Below, one piece after another: positions 49,405 through 62,267 of a stretch of DNA of 64,000 bases. The notes under the pieces were generated by a model. That model was not told the DNA's origin. It saw only the letters and a list, made by a program, of their open reading frames with translations, and ran no database searches. Origin of the DNA: Cryptomeria japonica (Eukaryota > Streptophyta > Pinopsida > Cupressales > Cupressaceae); assembly GCF_030272615.1 (NCBI RefSeq), contig NC_081413.1, positions 23,252,501 to 23,316,500 on the forward strand, read 5' to 3'. Both the position numbers and the translations under genes were made by a program. Position 1 is the first letter of the stretch. Every line of letters begins with the position of its first letter.

Positions 49405-50745
49405 AGATATTTGGCGACCCAATCTTGGTTGATGCCAAAAGTTGTGTTGTTGCTTAGTTGAAAGTTGCATAATCATGCATCTTTTGAACCTTTCATCGTG
49501 GCACCAAACTGTTTGTGCCATTAGCTCTAGTTGGCTAGGTAAATGCTAGTGACAACCTCATTTTTCCCATGGAGAAGCTCTAACATTTCAGAGCATGCCG
49601 GACCAAAGTGTTCCTAAGGTGCACTAAGCCAAATCGAGCAGCGATTTTTGGAGGGTGATATCTTGGAGCTCATAAGGGGTATCTATGATCTGTGAGGTGC
49701 AAAAGGACCATCTTACCAAGGCCTACAACAAGGTATCTCAGTTTTGGTATATTCCACTTGACTTTCATGTGCCGGCCTAATATTGGTTGATGCCAAAAGT
49801 TGCATTGTTGCTCAGTTGAAAGTTGCATAATCGTGCATCTGTCAAACCATTCATCATGGCACTAAACCGTCTATACCATTAGCTCTGGTTGGCTGAGTAA
49901 ACACTCTCGATGACCTCATTTTGCCCAGGGAGTAAATCTAACTTTCTGGAGCATGCCGGACCGAAGTGTTCCTAAGGTGTACTAAGCCAAAATGGGCAAC
50001 TATATTTGGAGGGTGATATCTCAAATCTCGTGAGGGGTATCAATGATCCATGAGGTGCAAAAGGATTGTCTTACCAAGGCCTACAACAAGGTATCTCAGT
50101 TTTGTGAGATTCCACTTGGTTTTCATTTGGAGACTCGATCTCTGTTGATGCCAAAAGTTGCATTATTGCTCAGTTGAAAGTTGCATAACTGTGCATCTTT
50201 CAAACCATTTGTCATGGCACTAAACCATCCATACCATTAGCTCTAGTTGGCCAGGTAAATGCTAGTGATGACCTTGTTTCACTGACAAAGTAGCTCTAAC
50301 ATTATGGAGCACGTCGGACCGAAGTGTTCCTAAGGTGCACTAAGCCAAATCAGGCAGCGATTTTTGGAGGGCAATATCTTGGAGCTCATGAGGAGTATCA
50401 GCGAGTCATGAGGTGCAAAAGGACTATCTTACCAAGGCCTACAATAAAGTATCTTAGTTTTGGGAGATTCCACTTGGTTTTTATTTGGTGACCCGATCTT
50501 GGTTGATGCCAAAAGTTACATTGTTGCTCAGTTGAAAGTTGCATAATCATGCATCTTTCAAACCATTTGTCGTGGCATCAAACCATCTCCTCCATTAGCT
50601 CCAGTTGGCTAGGTAAATGCTAGTGATGACCTCATTCCTCCCACAGAGTATCTCGAACATTTTGTAGCACGCCAAACCGAAGTGTTCCTAAGGTGCACTA
50701 AGACAAATTGGGCAGCGATTTTTGGAGGGCGATATCTTGGAGCAT
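49405..50745. repeat. 358-bp tandem satellite, about 3.7 copies
   Basis: The phrase GTTGATGCCAAAAGTT starts at 49428, 49786, 50144 and 50502, exactly 358 bp apart each time. Shared landmarks are GTTGAAAGTTGCATAA, CATTAGCTCYRGTTGGC, GTGTTCCTAAGGTGYACTAAG and CAAGGCCTACAA. The last copy breaks off near 50745 after GGCGATATCTTGGAG. Copies differ by substitutions but not by length. No coding frame runs through the unit. Confidence 0.93.
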
Positions 50746-51040
50746 TACCAATGTTGGTACTTGGGTACGTGGGTATACACAATATGAGCAACCTAGTTTA
50801 AAAGTATATGCCATATGAGTTACATGTAATGAACAAACTGGATCACATTTAAAGACATATACACAATGAACAAGTTTGATCACATCTCAATTGCAAATAA
50901 CTAAGTTTCAAGAATATCAAGTTTCATATACATCAAAATGGATCGATATTTGCACACAATGAACAAATTGGATTGAATATTTTCACACAATGGACAAATT
51001 GGATCAAATATCATGTTTCATATATATCAAAATGAACAAT
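50746..51040. other. AT-rich spacer with short direct repeats
   Basis: The phrases CAATGAACAAATTGGAT and CAATGGACAAATTGGATC recur at roughly 40-60 bp intervals between 50826 and 51010. Nothing coding. Confidence 0.5.
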
Positions 51041-51315
51041 AATCATGTACATATCAAAAAATGACTTATGTGCCAAATCAATAATAGTTACAAAAATGTG
51101 GCATGTGCCATGTCTGTGAAAGTCAATATATACATATAAAAATGTCAAATATATACAAACATTGGTCCTTTAATGACCAAATGTACATATCAAAAAATGG
51201 CTTCAATGCCAAATCAATAATAGTTACAAAAATGTGGTATGTGTCATGTCTGTGAAAGTTGATATATACATATAAAATGTCGAATATATACAAACATTGG
51301 TCCTTCAATGACCAC
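51041..51315. repeat. Two-copy tandem duplication, about 133 bp unit
   Basis: ATGTACATATCAAAAAATGRCTT...AATCAATAATAGTTACAAAAATGTGG...TATATACAAACATTGGTCCTT-AATGACC occurs at about 51047-51178 and 51180-51311. Confidence 0.85.
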
Positions 51316-51453
51316 AACTAGAAATATATGTCTTTATCGGTATCTATGACTATGCCGGATGATCAAAATCAAACATCTTCGAAGCAGTACATGGCTCTTT
51401 AGGTGGTTGCACAAGGACAATTCAAATGTCGAATCGGATATATTTTCTCAATA

Positions 51454-52260
51454 TTGTTGGTATAATTGATGAAGAAAATTATGGAGAGATTATTGGCATA
51501 TAGAGATGTTGATGAGATGAGAAGATGACTGGTAAAGTTATTGTTGGCATAAATTGTAAAGTTGATGGAGAGTATTGCCTAGATGATGATGATATAGTTG
51601 TAAGTTGTTTGATGACTTTATTTGTGTTGTCATTGATGGAAACCATGTATTTTGAAGTCATATAAGTCATCTAAACCTATCGGTAGAGAAATGTTTTAGA
51701 CAACAAAACTGCTAAGTTGCAGTAAAGTAGTAAACAGGAACAGAATGATGATCAAGAGACCGGTACGGATGATTGGAGAGGAGTTAGATGTTATGGTTTA
51801 GAACATATGTTTATGACATTAGCATGGGTCTGTAATTGCAACCACATCAATAGATTAGATGTATTAAGTGAGTTATGATTGACTGTCATAAACTCTGTGA
51901 AGAAGAATGTATATCGGTGTGATGTTGGAAAAATGGTGAATGATGGAGATATTGAGAAGAAATATTTTCTTCCCTCCGAGGAGAGATGAAAGTTTCACTT
52001 CAGATTTCTCTTCAAACACATTTTCCATATTACATTGGAAGAGGGGGGAAAATATGCTAGATTCATCCTCTAGAGAAAGAGATTGAATTCTAAGTGATGG
52101 TAGGTGAATCCCCTCTTATAAGATTGAGATTTGAATTAATTGGATTGTGTACTTATGATCAAGTGTAAAAGTGACAAATATCTGATTATAACTCAAGATA
52201 GAAGCAGAGGATGAAGTTTTACACCTAGATCTAGCAATAATCTATCGAAACGAAGTCACC
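51454..52260 (+). mobile_element. Putative Copia LTR fragment
   Basis: Starts TGTTGGTATAATTGATGAAG and contains phrases such as GAGACCGGTACGGATGATTGG and CTATCGGTAGAGAAATG, of the same flavour as the Copia-1 LTR (GCAACCGGTAATGAAGCAGTG). No partner or primer site was found. The right end is undefined. Confidence 0.35.
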
Positions 52261-54069
52261 CTGTGAATTTGGGAAAAAGTTGCCTAAACCGTGGCGGGAA
52301 TGTACACGGTCCTCTGAAAATTCCATGAAACCAAAAGGGTTTTTCCGCCTCTACAAATGGAGCCTAAATCCTAAAGTATGACTGTGCACCTACAACCTAT
52401 ACACAAAAAAGAGATGGAAAGGTGTTGGGATTGGGGGTTTTCCTTCAGGTCAAACCCTAGTTTTGGAATTAACCAAATGATGAAAGAAAGTACTTGCAAG
52501 TAAATGTAAATGAAAGACTAAAATGTAAATCTCCTCAAGGGAGGTTGTGATAGAAATGTTGATAGATTTTCTTGTGTGGAATTGAATTTTGGAATGAATC
52601 TCCTCTTCAATGGTTGAATCCTTGACTTGAATGCAACACCTAGCCTTGAAAGGAGACTTGAGAATGCTCAATATTGGAAAAGAATGCTTGAATGCTATTG
52701 AATTATTGAATATGTGATCTCATGTATATGTGTTATATCTTATCCCCACTTATTTAAATGAGAGGACACATGAAACTTATATACTCATCAATTAGGTTTA
52801 ATTGACTGATTTTTCATCACAGCCTGACACTAGGGGATGTGTTTTCCTAATCAATTAGAACAATAACTAGACTTAAAGTCCTAACTCGAGGATTAGTCAT
52901 CCATTTTGAGTAGATCCCATTTCAATTACTGAGATTCATTTACTTGTCAACCCAGGGATGTATTTCTTGAAATGGGCCTGCATTGTATATGCACTAAGTT
53001 CCGGTAAGAGTCATTCTACACTACCTGCAACAACTAAGTCTATCTGAAATAACAAGAGAAATATAGCAACTGAATGGATACAATAAATATTAAAATTAAC
53101 AAAGGATTCTAACTAAACATATGTTAACTAAGTCCAGAGCTAACAAACATGAATTACTTTGTCTACTTTGGCTGCAGGAACAGTCACAGGATCTAGTTCT
53201 AGTGGCTGCAGGAACAGTCAGTTGCTAGAACATTTACTGCAGCAAAATAAAACTTAGTCTAATAATCACACAGGAATACTCACCAAGTGGGCCCCCTTGG
53301 ATGAGTGTATCCAAACTTCAAAATGATTCTATATACTTAGAATAACATAGCTTTTACTCATTATTTCCAAAAGTCGATACAATGCATGAGATAAGAGAAA
53401 TGCTTCTAATTCTGGAAAAATGTTGTCTCCCCCCTGTGAAAAGGTGCAGATCTTTATTTATAAGAAAGTTATAACAAGATTCCTACTACTTAGATCATGC
53501 CCATGAAATTAGGCAGAAACATTTATTACAACAAAGAGAAGAAGTTAATCCATAGAAAAGGTGGAACTCAACTAAACCGCAACCAAGAATATAGCATGGT
53601 GGTGGTTACTAGATTGATTCTTGCTGGAGACAACCATAAATGAATCTAGTATCACCTTGCTATTCCTTTGCCGATTCACTTGCACACCATCTTCTCTGAT
53701 GTTTTAAATGTTCAACCACCCTGAAATGTCTCCAACTGTTTACATGGCATGACTCTCCATCTGGCCTAGCACAACCACTTCTGCAGCAACTTATTTACTC
53801 CTGCAATAAAGGTTAGAACATACAAGCATGTATATATCCATTTCCATTAATCACAACATTTATACATCCATGCATGATATTACCATAACAATCTGCATAG
53901 CTATAGGAGTACTAAGTCCAAACAATACAGGGTTCACTGGGTTTGGCTATCATTCAGAATACTCATAATCAAAACTCTAATACATCACATAACCTAGACA
54001 TTGTCCCAATATGCAACTTAAAACATAGGAAAAACTTATCAGTCATAGAAATAAAAGAGCTATTATTTT
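52261..54069. other. Unassigned DNA left of a minus-strand polypurine-like tract
   Basis: No coding region was recognised. GGCTGCAGGAACAGTCA occurs twice within 50 bp near 53170-53220. At about 54079-54092 the plus strand reads TTTTCCCCCCAACTT, a purine tract on the minus strand. It would be the 3' end of an LTR element in minus orientation whose LTR lies in this interval. No second LTR was found in the window. Confidence 0.35.
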
Positions 54070-54899
54070 GGCTCATTATTTTCCCCCCAACTTAATGTCT
54101 TGTTGGTCCTCCAGTAGGAGGAAAATTCCTTACTCTGGCACTGACCCAAAAATCACCTATGGTACCTTGTCATGTGCCTCCTATAGCCAAATTCCGATAA
54201 AATCCTTTCATCTTCTCAAGTGTAGCCCAATTGGCTTCCTTCGCAGCCTCCTCATATGGTTTATCTGCAACTCTGCATCCCATCAATGGCCACATAAGGA
54301 TAGGTGGCTGAAATATCAAAGGTAACCAATTATTGCTTTTTGTTCTACCCAAGTGGATATACTTGGGAGCTCTTTGTGTGGCTACATGATAATTGGGAAA
54401 CGAATGGGATTTGCCCTACTTTAGGTCCTCTGAAAGATTGTTCCAACACTGAGTTAGAAAGTCAATTGCAACTTGATTCTCAGTTCCAACCAAATTTTTA
54501 TATTCCTGAAATACTTCCTCCCTCAATGGTAAAATTTGGCTTCTGACATCAAGTCTAGTCAATAATTTTTGCTAGTCATAGTACATTTGTCGTGGGTTAT
54601 TAGCTTCAGCTCTGAGTGGTAGTGGACAATCAAATTCCAAGTTACTATATGTTCTAGATTGCACTCTCATGCTAACTTCATTATGTATCTAGGACATCAA
54701 TACTTTTAACTGAATATCACCAATATACAACAAGGGATTCCATTCATTATCAGAAGAAACAACATAATTATGCAAATAAAACTCACATAGAAAATTCTTA
54801 ACAGTTGTAGGAGAGCTTTGGTAAACACTATAAAACTCCTGCAGAGTATTCAAAGAAGGGCTAAGATCCCTAACAATGTGGTTAAGTTTAAAACATAGA
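54070..54899 (-). pseudogene. 3' part of a minus-strand ORF split by Copia-2
   Basis: Read on the minus strand from 54899, a frame continues through FKLNHIVRDLSPSLNTLQEF, NEWNPLLYIGDIQLKVLM, LPLREEVFQEYKNLVGT and WLPLIFQPPILMWPLMGCR, to EKMKGFYRNLAIGGT near 54170, with a few stops and shifts. It ends close to a minus-strand purine tract. The 5' part lies at 62268-62700, on the other side of Copia-2. I do not recognise the family; gag of another LTR element is possible. Confidence 0.5.
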
Positions 54900-56321
54900 T
54901 GATGGTATGATAAAAGAATAAGGATCTGGTCAACTACTGAGAGGGGGGGGTGAATCAGTAGATAGAAAAATTGATATAAACTTTCACCAATCTCAGAATC
55001 AACCTCTCAAAGTAAACTTAGAACTGACAAGTTAAACCTCTGAACTATAAATTCAATATCACTGTCAGAATAAACTGGCTGATTGTGATAATACATTAAT
55101 AGTAACCAACTTGAAACTCACAAACATCCAAATACTTTTACTGACATAAGTAAAAATTCATTTCATATTGCTACCGACAATCATAACTTATCAAAGTGGA
55201 TTAAGTAGTTAAGCAAATCAACCATAGTAAACATAACCACAAAAATATTCACCACTTGACACAATATTTTGACTTGGAAACCCAAATGGGAAAAACCATG
55301 GTGAGATGAGACTCACAAGTTAACTATCTAAACTCTTTTGAATTTTGCCCTGTTAGGAGCCAAGCCTGTTAAAGCTTTTACAAAAAGTCTTGTTAAGAAT
55401 AGATCCTGTTAGGGACCACCCGGTTAAGGGATTCACTATAATGCCCTATTAGAAGCAATACCTTGTGAGGAGTAAACTCGATATAAGATTTTAAATCCAA
55501 GCTAATGGACCACTTGATTAGATGATTTGAATAACACTAAGCTTGTTAGATCTTACCCGGTTAGGGGATTTCAACTGTTGTAATTGTTAGAAAACAATAG
55601 GGGTTTGCTGATTTATTTGAATAGAACTATACTTGCTTGTTCATATCCTTTTTATGCTCCTATTTGCCTTTACACAAACTGTAAATACATCATCCCGTTT
55701 GGCAACCACACACTCAACTAAAACTTTGCCAACTCTAAAACAAAACAACTCATCGACCTTATAAACAAATTAATTAGGTCAGTAACACAACAAAAACCTA
55801 ATTCACTCATAGAGATTACAAACAAGTCAGTTCAAGTATGACCGTTGGATTACATAACAATCTATTCACATCATTCAAGAAAGCCTCGACCGCTCCTTGA
55901 TCACCACTCCATCAAACTCAGTAACTCATAACACGCTTTGCATTACATGCAATATACTTTCTCATTCCCAAGATAAAAATCATTATCTCAATGCGCCAAA
56001 AATACTTTGAAACTCTCTTCATACAATATACATATGTGTCATAATCATTACCGCTCATCATCAAATCATAAACCAATATAACCAATTCACCAAACTTAAT
56101 CGGTTAGGGTTTATTAAATCAACAGCTAGGGTTTACTGGTTCAACTCTCCAATACTTAGCAATACTGGTACACTCCACAAACTCACCTACCGGTTAGAGT
56201 TCCCTTTCACTATCTCTTCCTACTAGTTACAAAACAACATTATAACAATATCATTATCGGTTAATTGACATCAATGACAACATAACATTTCATTAATGCA
56301 ATCTTCATTGAAATGCCACCA
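54900..56321 (-). repeat. 3' LTR of Copia-2 (left on the plus strand)
   Basis: 1422 bp, the same length as the other LTR. Plus-strand ends are TGATGGTATGAT and AATGCCACCA. It differs from its partner by many scattered substitutions but no net length change. The purine tract (minus strand CTAAAGGGGGAGATT) abuts it at 56322-56336. Confidence 0.95.
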
Positions 56322-56675
56322 ATCTCCCCCTTTAGCATTGATGGAAATACAAATATCAATACCATTGATTGTTGTGATTGTGAATAGGAATCCTAGTTTA
56401 CATCTTACAATGTACTCTCCTTGTCTTCAACTTGTAGCTGGTTGTAGTTCTTTTGTCTAACAATCATACAATTCTTCTCCCCATAATCACATAATTCTTC
56501 TCCCCCCTTGCCAACAATACCAAATTGAAAGTAAAACATGCAATGTCAAATTTCACTATTCAACATCAACAACCTACAACTTGATGCTCCCCCTATGGAA
56601 TAACTCAACTTCTACATCAATCCTATTGTAAAATTCTCCAAGTAGCTCTAGGACTAATGTACTCTACATCATGCT

Positions 56676-58545
56676 CAATTTACCTCATGAAGGGGTACAA
56701 CCCCTAGCTGACTTCTAAGATACTCAAAAGTAGTCTTAGGCAGAGGTTTAGTAAAGATATCTGCAAGCTGATCCTTGGTAGAAACATGCTCCAAGATCAC
56801 ATCTTTACTCTGCACTTCTTCCCTCAAGAAATGATACTTCAATTAAGTATGCTTGGTTAGTGTGTGAAAAATAGGGTTCTTGGAAATATTTATGGCACTG
56901 GTATTGTCACATAATATCTTTACAGGTTCTGAAAACTTCATCTTGAAACCTTCCAAAATGTGCCTTATCCAGATAGCTTGGGTATAATTCATATAAGCTA
57001 CAACAAACTCAACTTCAGCAATAGACTGTCATATACAACTCTGCTTCTTGCTACTCCATGAAACAAGTCTTCCTCCAAGAAAGAATGCTCCATTGGGTGT
57101 GCTTTTCCTATCATCAACATTACCTGCCTAGTCTACATCCGTGTACACCTTCAAGTCAAAGTTACCTTCATATGGATACCATAATCCGTAGTCAATAGCG
57201 GCTTTAAAATATCTGAAAAAATCCTCTTGCTTGCTATCAAATGTGTTTCCTTTGGATTCTTCTAAAATCCAGCAACTAGACCAACTACATGAGCTATATC
57301 TGGTCTGTTGTGAACAACATAGTGCAATTTTCCAATCATTGACCTGTACTCCTTTTCATCAACAGATGTGGCTACATCTTCCTTAGACAATTTACAACCT
57401 ATAACCATTGGTGTCCCAACTGGTTTACAGTCACTCATACCAAATATCTTTAATACCTCTTTCACATACTTAGAATGTGTGATGAAAATACCACTCTTCA
57501 TTTGTTGTGTTTGTAAGCCTATGAAAAATTGTATCTCTCGCACTAGAGACATTTCAAACTCACTTTTTATTTCATTTGCAAATTCATTTCTCATGTCATC
57601 ATTACCTCCAAATATGATATCATCTACAAACACTTCACTAACCAGTATCTTATCTCCTTCAGATTTGAGATATATGTTGCTATCTTCACTGGTTCTCTGA
57701 AAACCTATCTTCATCAAGTGTTAATGAAGCCTTTCATACCATGCTCTCGGTGCTTGCTTTAATTCATATAATGCCTTGTGAAATTTTCATACCATATCTT
57801 TTTCATCAGTCAAAGCATAACCATCTAGCTGCTCAATGTATACTTATTCTTCCAGTAGTCCATTCAAAAATGTTGACTTCACATCCATCTGATATACTTT
57901 GAATCCCTTATGTGTTGCAAATGCAAGTAAAGTTCTGACACCTTCCAGTCTAGTAACTGGTGCAAAAGTCTCACCATAATCTTCTCCTTCTTCTTGTGCA
58001 TAACATTTGCAAACCAATCTAGCTTTGTTTCGGACTGCTATACCATCTGCATTCAACTTGTTCCTGAATATCCACTTAGTACCTATCACATTTTTATTTA
58101 CCGATCTGGGTACTATGGTCCATGTATTTTTATTCTCAATTTGATCAAGCTCCTCCTCCATAGCTTTGACCCAATGATCATCTCCAAATGCTTCCTTAGC
58201 AGTTCTAGGCTCAATAGTGGAGATCATGCAAAAATTCTCTCTAATTCTTCTTTTGGTTAACACTCCAACATCCTTATCTCCAATAATATGTTCAGGATTA
58301 TGATTGAGTCTCACATACCTCAGAATAACATGATCATTATCTTCAAGTCCTTCTTCATTATTAACATCATCTTCTTCTGAATCTACCTGTTCCGGTTGAA
58401 TTGGTACAACATTCTCTTTACCAATTTTAGGTTTAATAGTATCTGGTTCCAAAAATAAAATGCAAGGATCTTCATTCTTTTTCTCCACATTAGTTTCCTC
58501 TGAGACTTTAGGATACTCATCCACTCGAACATCATCACTCTCAAT
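56676..58545 (-). pseudogene. Copia-2 reverse transcriptase and RNase H
   Basis: On the minus strand, RT motifs KWIFRNKLNADG, RLVCKCYAQEE and [13 protein letters not shown] lie in 57844-58524. VFVDDIIFGG, with both Asp residues, lies in 57262-57717. RNase H runs down to LGVVPLHEVN with its stop at 56676. Stops interrupt at about 57718-57843 and in the RNase H. Confidence 0.9.
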
Positions 58546-59442
58546 TATTCTTTGTGTCTGGCTGTTATAGCATTTGTAGGCCTTACTCTTGGTGGAATAA
58601 CCAAGAAATATACCTTCATCACTTTTAGCCTCAAATTTGCTAACATAGTCACCTCTCTTAATAAAACATTTACTACCAAATATCTTAAAATAACTAACAT
58701 TAGGTGATCTACCATACCAGTATTCTTAAGGAGTCTTGTCCTTACCTCTTTTTACCAAAATCCAGTTCATAGTGTAAACAGTTGTGCTGACAGCTTCTCT
58801 CCAGAAAGTTTTTGCTACACTTCCTTGTATCAACATTGTCCTAGCAGCTTCAACAACTGACCAATTGTTCCTCTCTACAATACCATTCTGTTGTGGTGTC
58901 CTTGGTGTAGAAAGCTGCCATTTGATACCATTTTCTTTACAATATCTAGTGAATTCCTCATAAGTAAATTCATCGCCTTGATCAGTCCTCAGACACTTTA
59001 TTTTCTTACCACTCTCCTTTTCAGCTAAGGCCCTGAATGCCTTGAATTTACTAAATGCTTCTATTTTATCCTTCAAGAATGTGACCCACATCATTCTTGA
59101 GGAATCATCAGTGAAGATCATAAAATATATGTCACCTTGAATACTTTTAGTCCTTATTGGTCCACAGACGTCTGTATGAACCAAATCTAACAGATGTTCC
59201 ACTGAAAAAGATTTGCTCTTAAAAGTTGAGCATGTCATCTTTCCCAACTGACATTCCTTACATAGAACATTAATCAATTTGTCCAACTAAGGAAAACCTC
59301 TTACTGTCTTGGACTTACTCACTTTAGCAATGTTAACAAAATTTATATGACAAAATCTCCTATGCCAAAACCAACTATCATCTACTTTAGCAATTAAAAA
59401 GTTGTTGACTTTACAATTCAGTTGAAACGGGTTACCTTTAGT
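58546..59442 (-). pseudogene. Copia-2 integrase
   Basis: The minus strand shows LCKECQLGKMTCS of the zinc region, then VHTDVCGP, LRTDQGDEF and QQNGIVERNN, which supply the complete Asp-Asp-Glu set. TFWREAVSTTVYTMNW follows. A stop near 58725 and one near 59287 break the frame. Confidence 0.9.
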
Positions 59443-60775
59443 CTACTTTCCAGTTGCAATTAGTTCTGCTTTGCTCCCATATAGTTTGCACATACCATTC
59501 TTAAACTCCAATGGATATCCTTTGTCATTAAGTTGAGAAACACTCAAAAGATTGTTCTTTAGTCCTTCAACCCAGTAGACATCATTTGCACTGCTCTTTC
59601 CATTAAGAGAAATAGTTCCCTTACCTTTAACCATGCAGGGTGAGTCATAACCAGATATTACAACTCCGCCATCAAATTCCTTCAAAGAAAGAAATTTGCT
59701 CCAGTCACCGGTCATGTGATGTGAACAACCACTATCAATGATCCAATCATCAGAGTTATCCATGCGTGAAAATAAAGCCTTCTGATCAGATGTTTCTTTT
59801 TTAATGGCTACAAACACAATGTCTTCATTAGCATCACCCTCAGATTCCTCATCAGTGATACCACCATCAACTGCAATAAGACAATCTCTTTTGCCTTTTC
59901 CCTTGTACTTCTTTAATTTCTCTCGCTTGTGCTCATTATCACCATTAGGACAGTTAGCTCCAATGTGACCAATCTTGTTGCATGCAAAACATTTCAAAGG
60001 TAATTTACCTCTATATTTAATGGTACCTCTAGGCAACCGCTTGGCCAACAATGCTTCAAGCTCAACCAGATTGTCTTCATCATCAACTTCTTTACTGGAT
60101 CTAGATTCATAACTGTGACTAACATCTCTACTTTTCTTCATAGATGGGTTAGAAACTGAAGCTCTAAATGCTGACTCAGATTTCTGAACACTACCACCAT
60201 AACCATTTAATTCAAAAGCAGTAAAGTTACCAATTATGGAGTCAAGGGTTACCTTAGTTTTGTCAATAGATTTTATCTCTTGAATGGCTGCAACTCGGAT
60301 AGCGTAGACCGATAGTAGGGTTCTCAACGCCTTACTAACTATTGTGGCATCTTCCACTTTACCACCAACACTCTTGATCTCACCAACTATCTCTTTTATC
60401 CTCTCACCATACTATTGTATATTCTCACCTTCATCCATCCGCATGTCATCAAACTTTCCTCTTAGACTCTCTTCCTTGGAAATCTTCACATGTTCATCAC
60501 CGCTATAAATCTCTTCAAGTTTCTTCCATACCTTATATGCAAACTCCAGACCATGAATATCTACATACTTTGCATGTGATAAAGAACTAATAATAGCCTC
60601 CAGTGCTTGATTTCTCTTTCTTCTGATCATCAGTCATAATCCCACTAGGTGCAACATATTGAGTACCAACATGTTCCAAGTATTGATTTCCTAGATTCTT
60701 GATACAAATTTTAATTCTATCACTCCATATCATGTAGTTCTCTCTGTTAAACTTCGGACCTTCCTTCTTCATCAT
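59443..60775 (-). pseudogene. Copia-2 gag and protease
   Basis: ATG at 60775 (MMKKEGPKFNRENYMIWSDR, with the Trp that is a stop in Copia-1). The gag core is 60412-60630. The zinc knuckle CFACNKIGHIGANC and protease centre WIIDSGCSHHMTGD lie in the open frame 59443-60357. A frameshift near 60590 and one stop near 60411 separate the blocks. Of the two sister elements this is the better template. Confidence 0.9.
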
Positions 60776-60831
60776 GTTCTACAAGATCTTTACCTCAATT
60801 TGTTAGGCTTAGACCTTAGAGGACCTAAGAA

Positions 60832-60843
60832 GCTCTGATACCA
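60832..60843 (-). other. Primer binding site of Copia-2
   Basis: The minus strand reads TGGTATCAGAGC, the exact plant Copia initiator-methionine site. It starts 2 bp after the LTR end at 60846. Confidence 0.92.
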
Positions 60844-60845
60844 AT

Positions 60846-62267
60846 TGATGGTATGATGAAAGAATAAGGATTCGTTCAACTACTGAGAAGGGGGGGTGAA
60901 TCAGTAGATAGAAAAACTGATATAAACTTTCACCAATATTAGAATCAACCTCCGAAAGTAAACTTAGAACTGACAAGTTAAACCATTGAACTATAAATGC
61001 AATATCACTGTCAGAATAAACTGGTTGACTGTTATAATAGATTAACAGTAAACAACTTGAAACTCACAAACATCCAAATACTTTTACTGACATAAGCAAA
61101 ACTTCATTTCATATTGCTATCGGTTATCATGACTTATCAAAGTGGATTAAGTACTTAAGAAAATCAATTATAGTAAACATAACCACAAAAACATTTACCA
61201 CTTGACAGAATATTTTGACGTGGAAACCCAAATGGGAAAAACCAGGGTGAGATGAGACTCACGAGTTAACTATCTTAACTCTTCTGAAGTTCGCACTATT
61301 GGGAGCCAAGCCTGTTAAAGCTTTTACAAAAAGTCCTATTAAGAACAGATCCTGTTAGGGACCACCCAGTTAAGGGATTGACTATAATGCCCTATTGCAA
61401 GCAATACCCTATGAGGAGTAACCTTGGTAGAGGATTTGAAATCCAAGCTAATAGACCACCCGTTTAGAGGATTTGAATAACACTAAGCTTGTTAGAGCTT
61501 ACCCGGTTAGGGGATTTCAACTGTTGTAATTGTTAGAAAACAATAGGGGTTTGTTGATCTATTTAAATAGTACTACACTTGCTTGTTCAGATCCTTTTCA
61601 TGCTCCTATCTGCCTTTACACAAACTGTAGATACATCGTCTGGTTCGGCAACCACACACTCAACTAAAACTTTGCCAAATCTGAAACAAAACAACTCATC
61701 GACCATATAAACAAATCAATTAGGTTGATAACACAACACAAACCTAATTCTCTCATATAGATTACAAACAAGTCGGTTCAAGTATGACCATTGGATTACA
61801 TAACAATCTCTGCACATCTTTCAAGAAAGCCTCGATTGCTCCTTGATCACCACTCCATCGAACTTAGTAACTCATCGAATGCTTTGCATTTCATGCAATA
61901 TACTTGCTCATTCCCAAGATAAAAACCGTTATCTCAATGTGCCAAAAACACTTTAAAACTCTCTTCATACAATATGCATACATGTCATAATCATTACCGA
62001 TCATCATCAGATCATAAACAAATATAACCAATTCACCAAACTTAATCAGTTAGGGTTTATCAAATAAACAGGTAGGGTTTACTAGTTCAACTCTCCAATA
62101 CTTAGCAATACTGATTCACTCCACAAACTCACCTACCAGTTATAGTTCCCTTTCACTAGCTCTTCCTACCGGTTACAAAACAACATTATAACAATATCAT
62201 TACCGGTTAATTGACATCAATGACAACATAACATTTCATTAATGCAATCTTCATGTAAATGCCAACA
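60846..62267 (-). repeat. 5' LTR of Copia-2 (right on the plus strand)
   Basis: 1422 bp, plus-strand ends TGATGGTATGAT and AATGCCAACA. The right flank ATAGA repeats the left flank of the element. Confidence 0.95.

Larger units (their letters stand above)
54900..62267 (-). mobile_element. Copia-2: complete Copia retrotransposon, minus strand, 7368 bp
   Basis: Both LTRs are 1422 bp, with TGTTGG/TACCATCA-type ends on the coding strand and TG...CA termini. The 5-bp flanks are identical: ATAGA at 54895-54899 and ATAGA at 62268-62272. The primer site and purine tract are in place. The interior codes for gag, protease, integrase, RT and RNase H with about half a dozen lesions. Unlike Copia-1, its Asp-Ser-Gly protease, Asp-Asp-Glu integrase and Asp-Asp RT centres are all kept. 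Confidence 0.95.

Noticed and set aside
49202-49438. Minus-strand ORF of 78 aa
   Set aside because: It overlaps the 358-bp satellite and has no motif or homologous frame in the other satellite copies.
54068-54546. Plus-strand ORFs at 54068-54546
   Set aside because: The minus-strand frame gives the more coherent protein and continues across the Copia-2 insertion.
57368-58260. Plus-strand ORFs inside Copia-2
   Set aside because: Shadows of the minus-strand RT and integrase frames.
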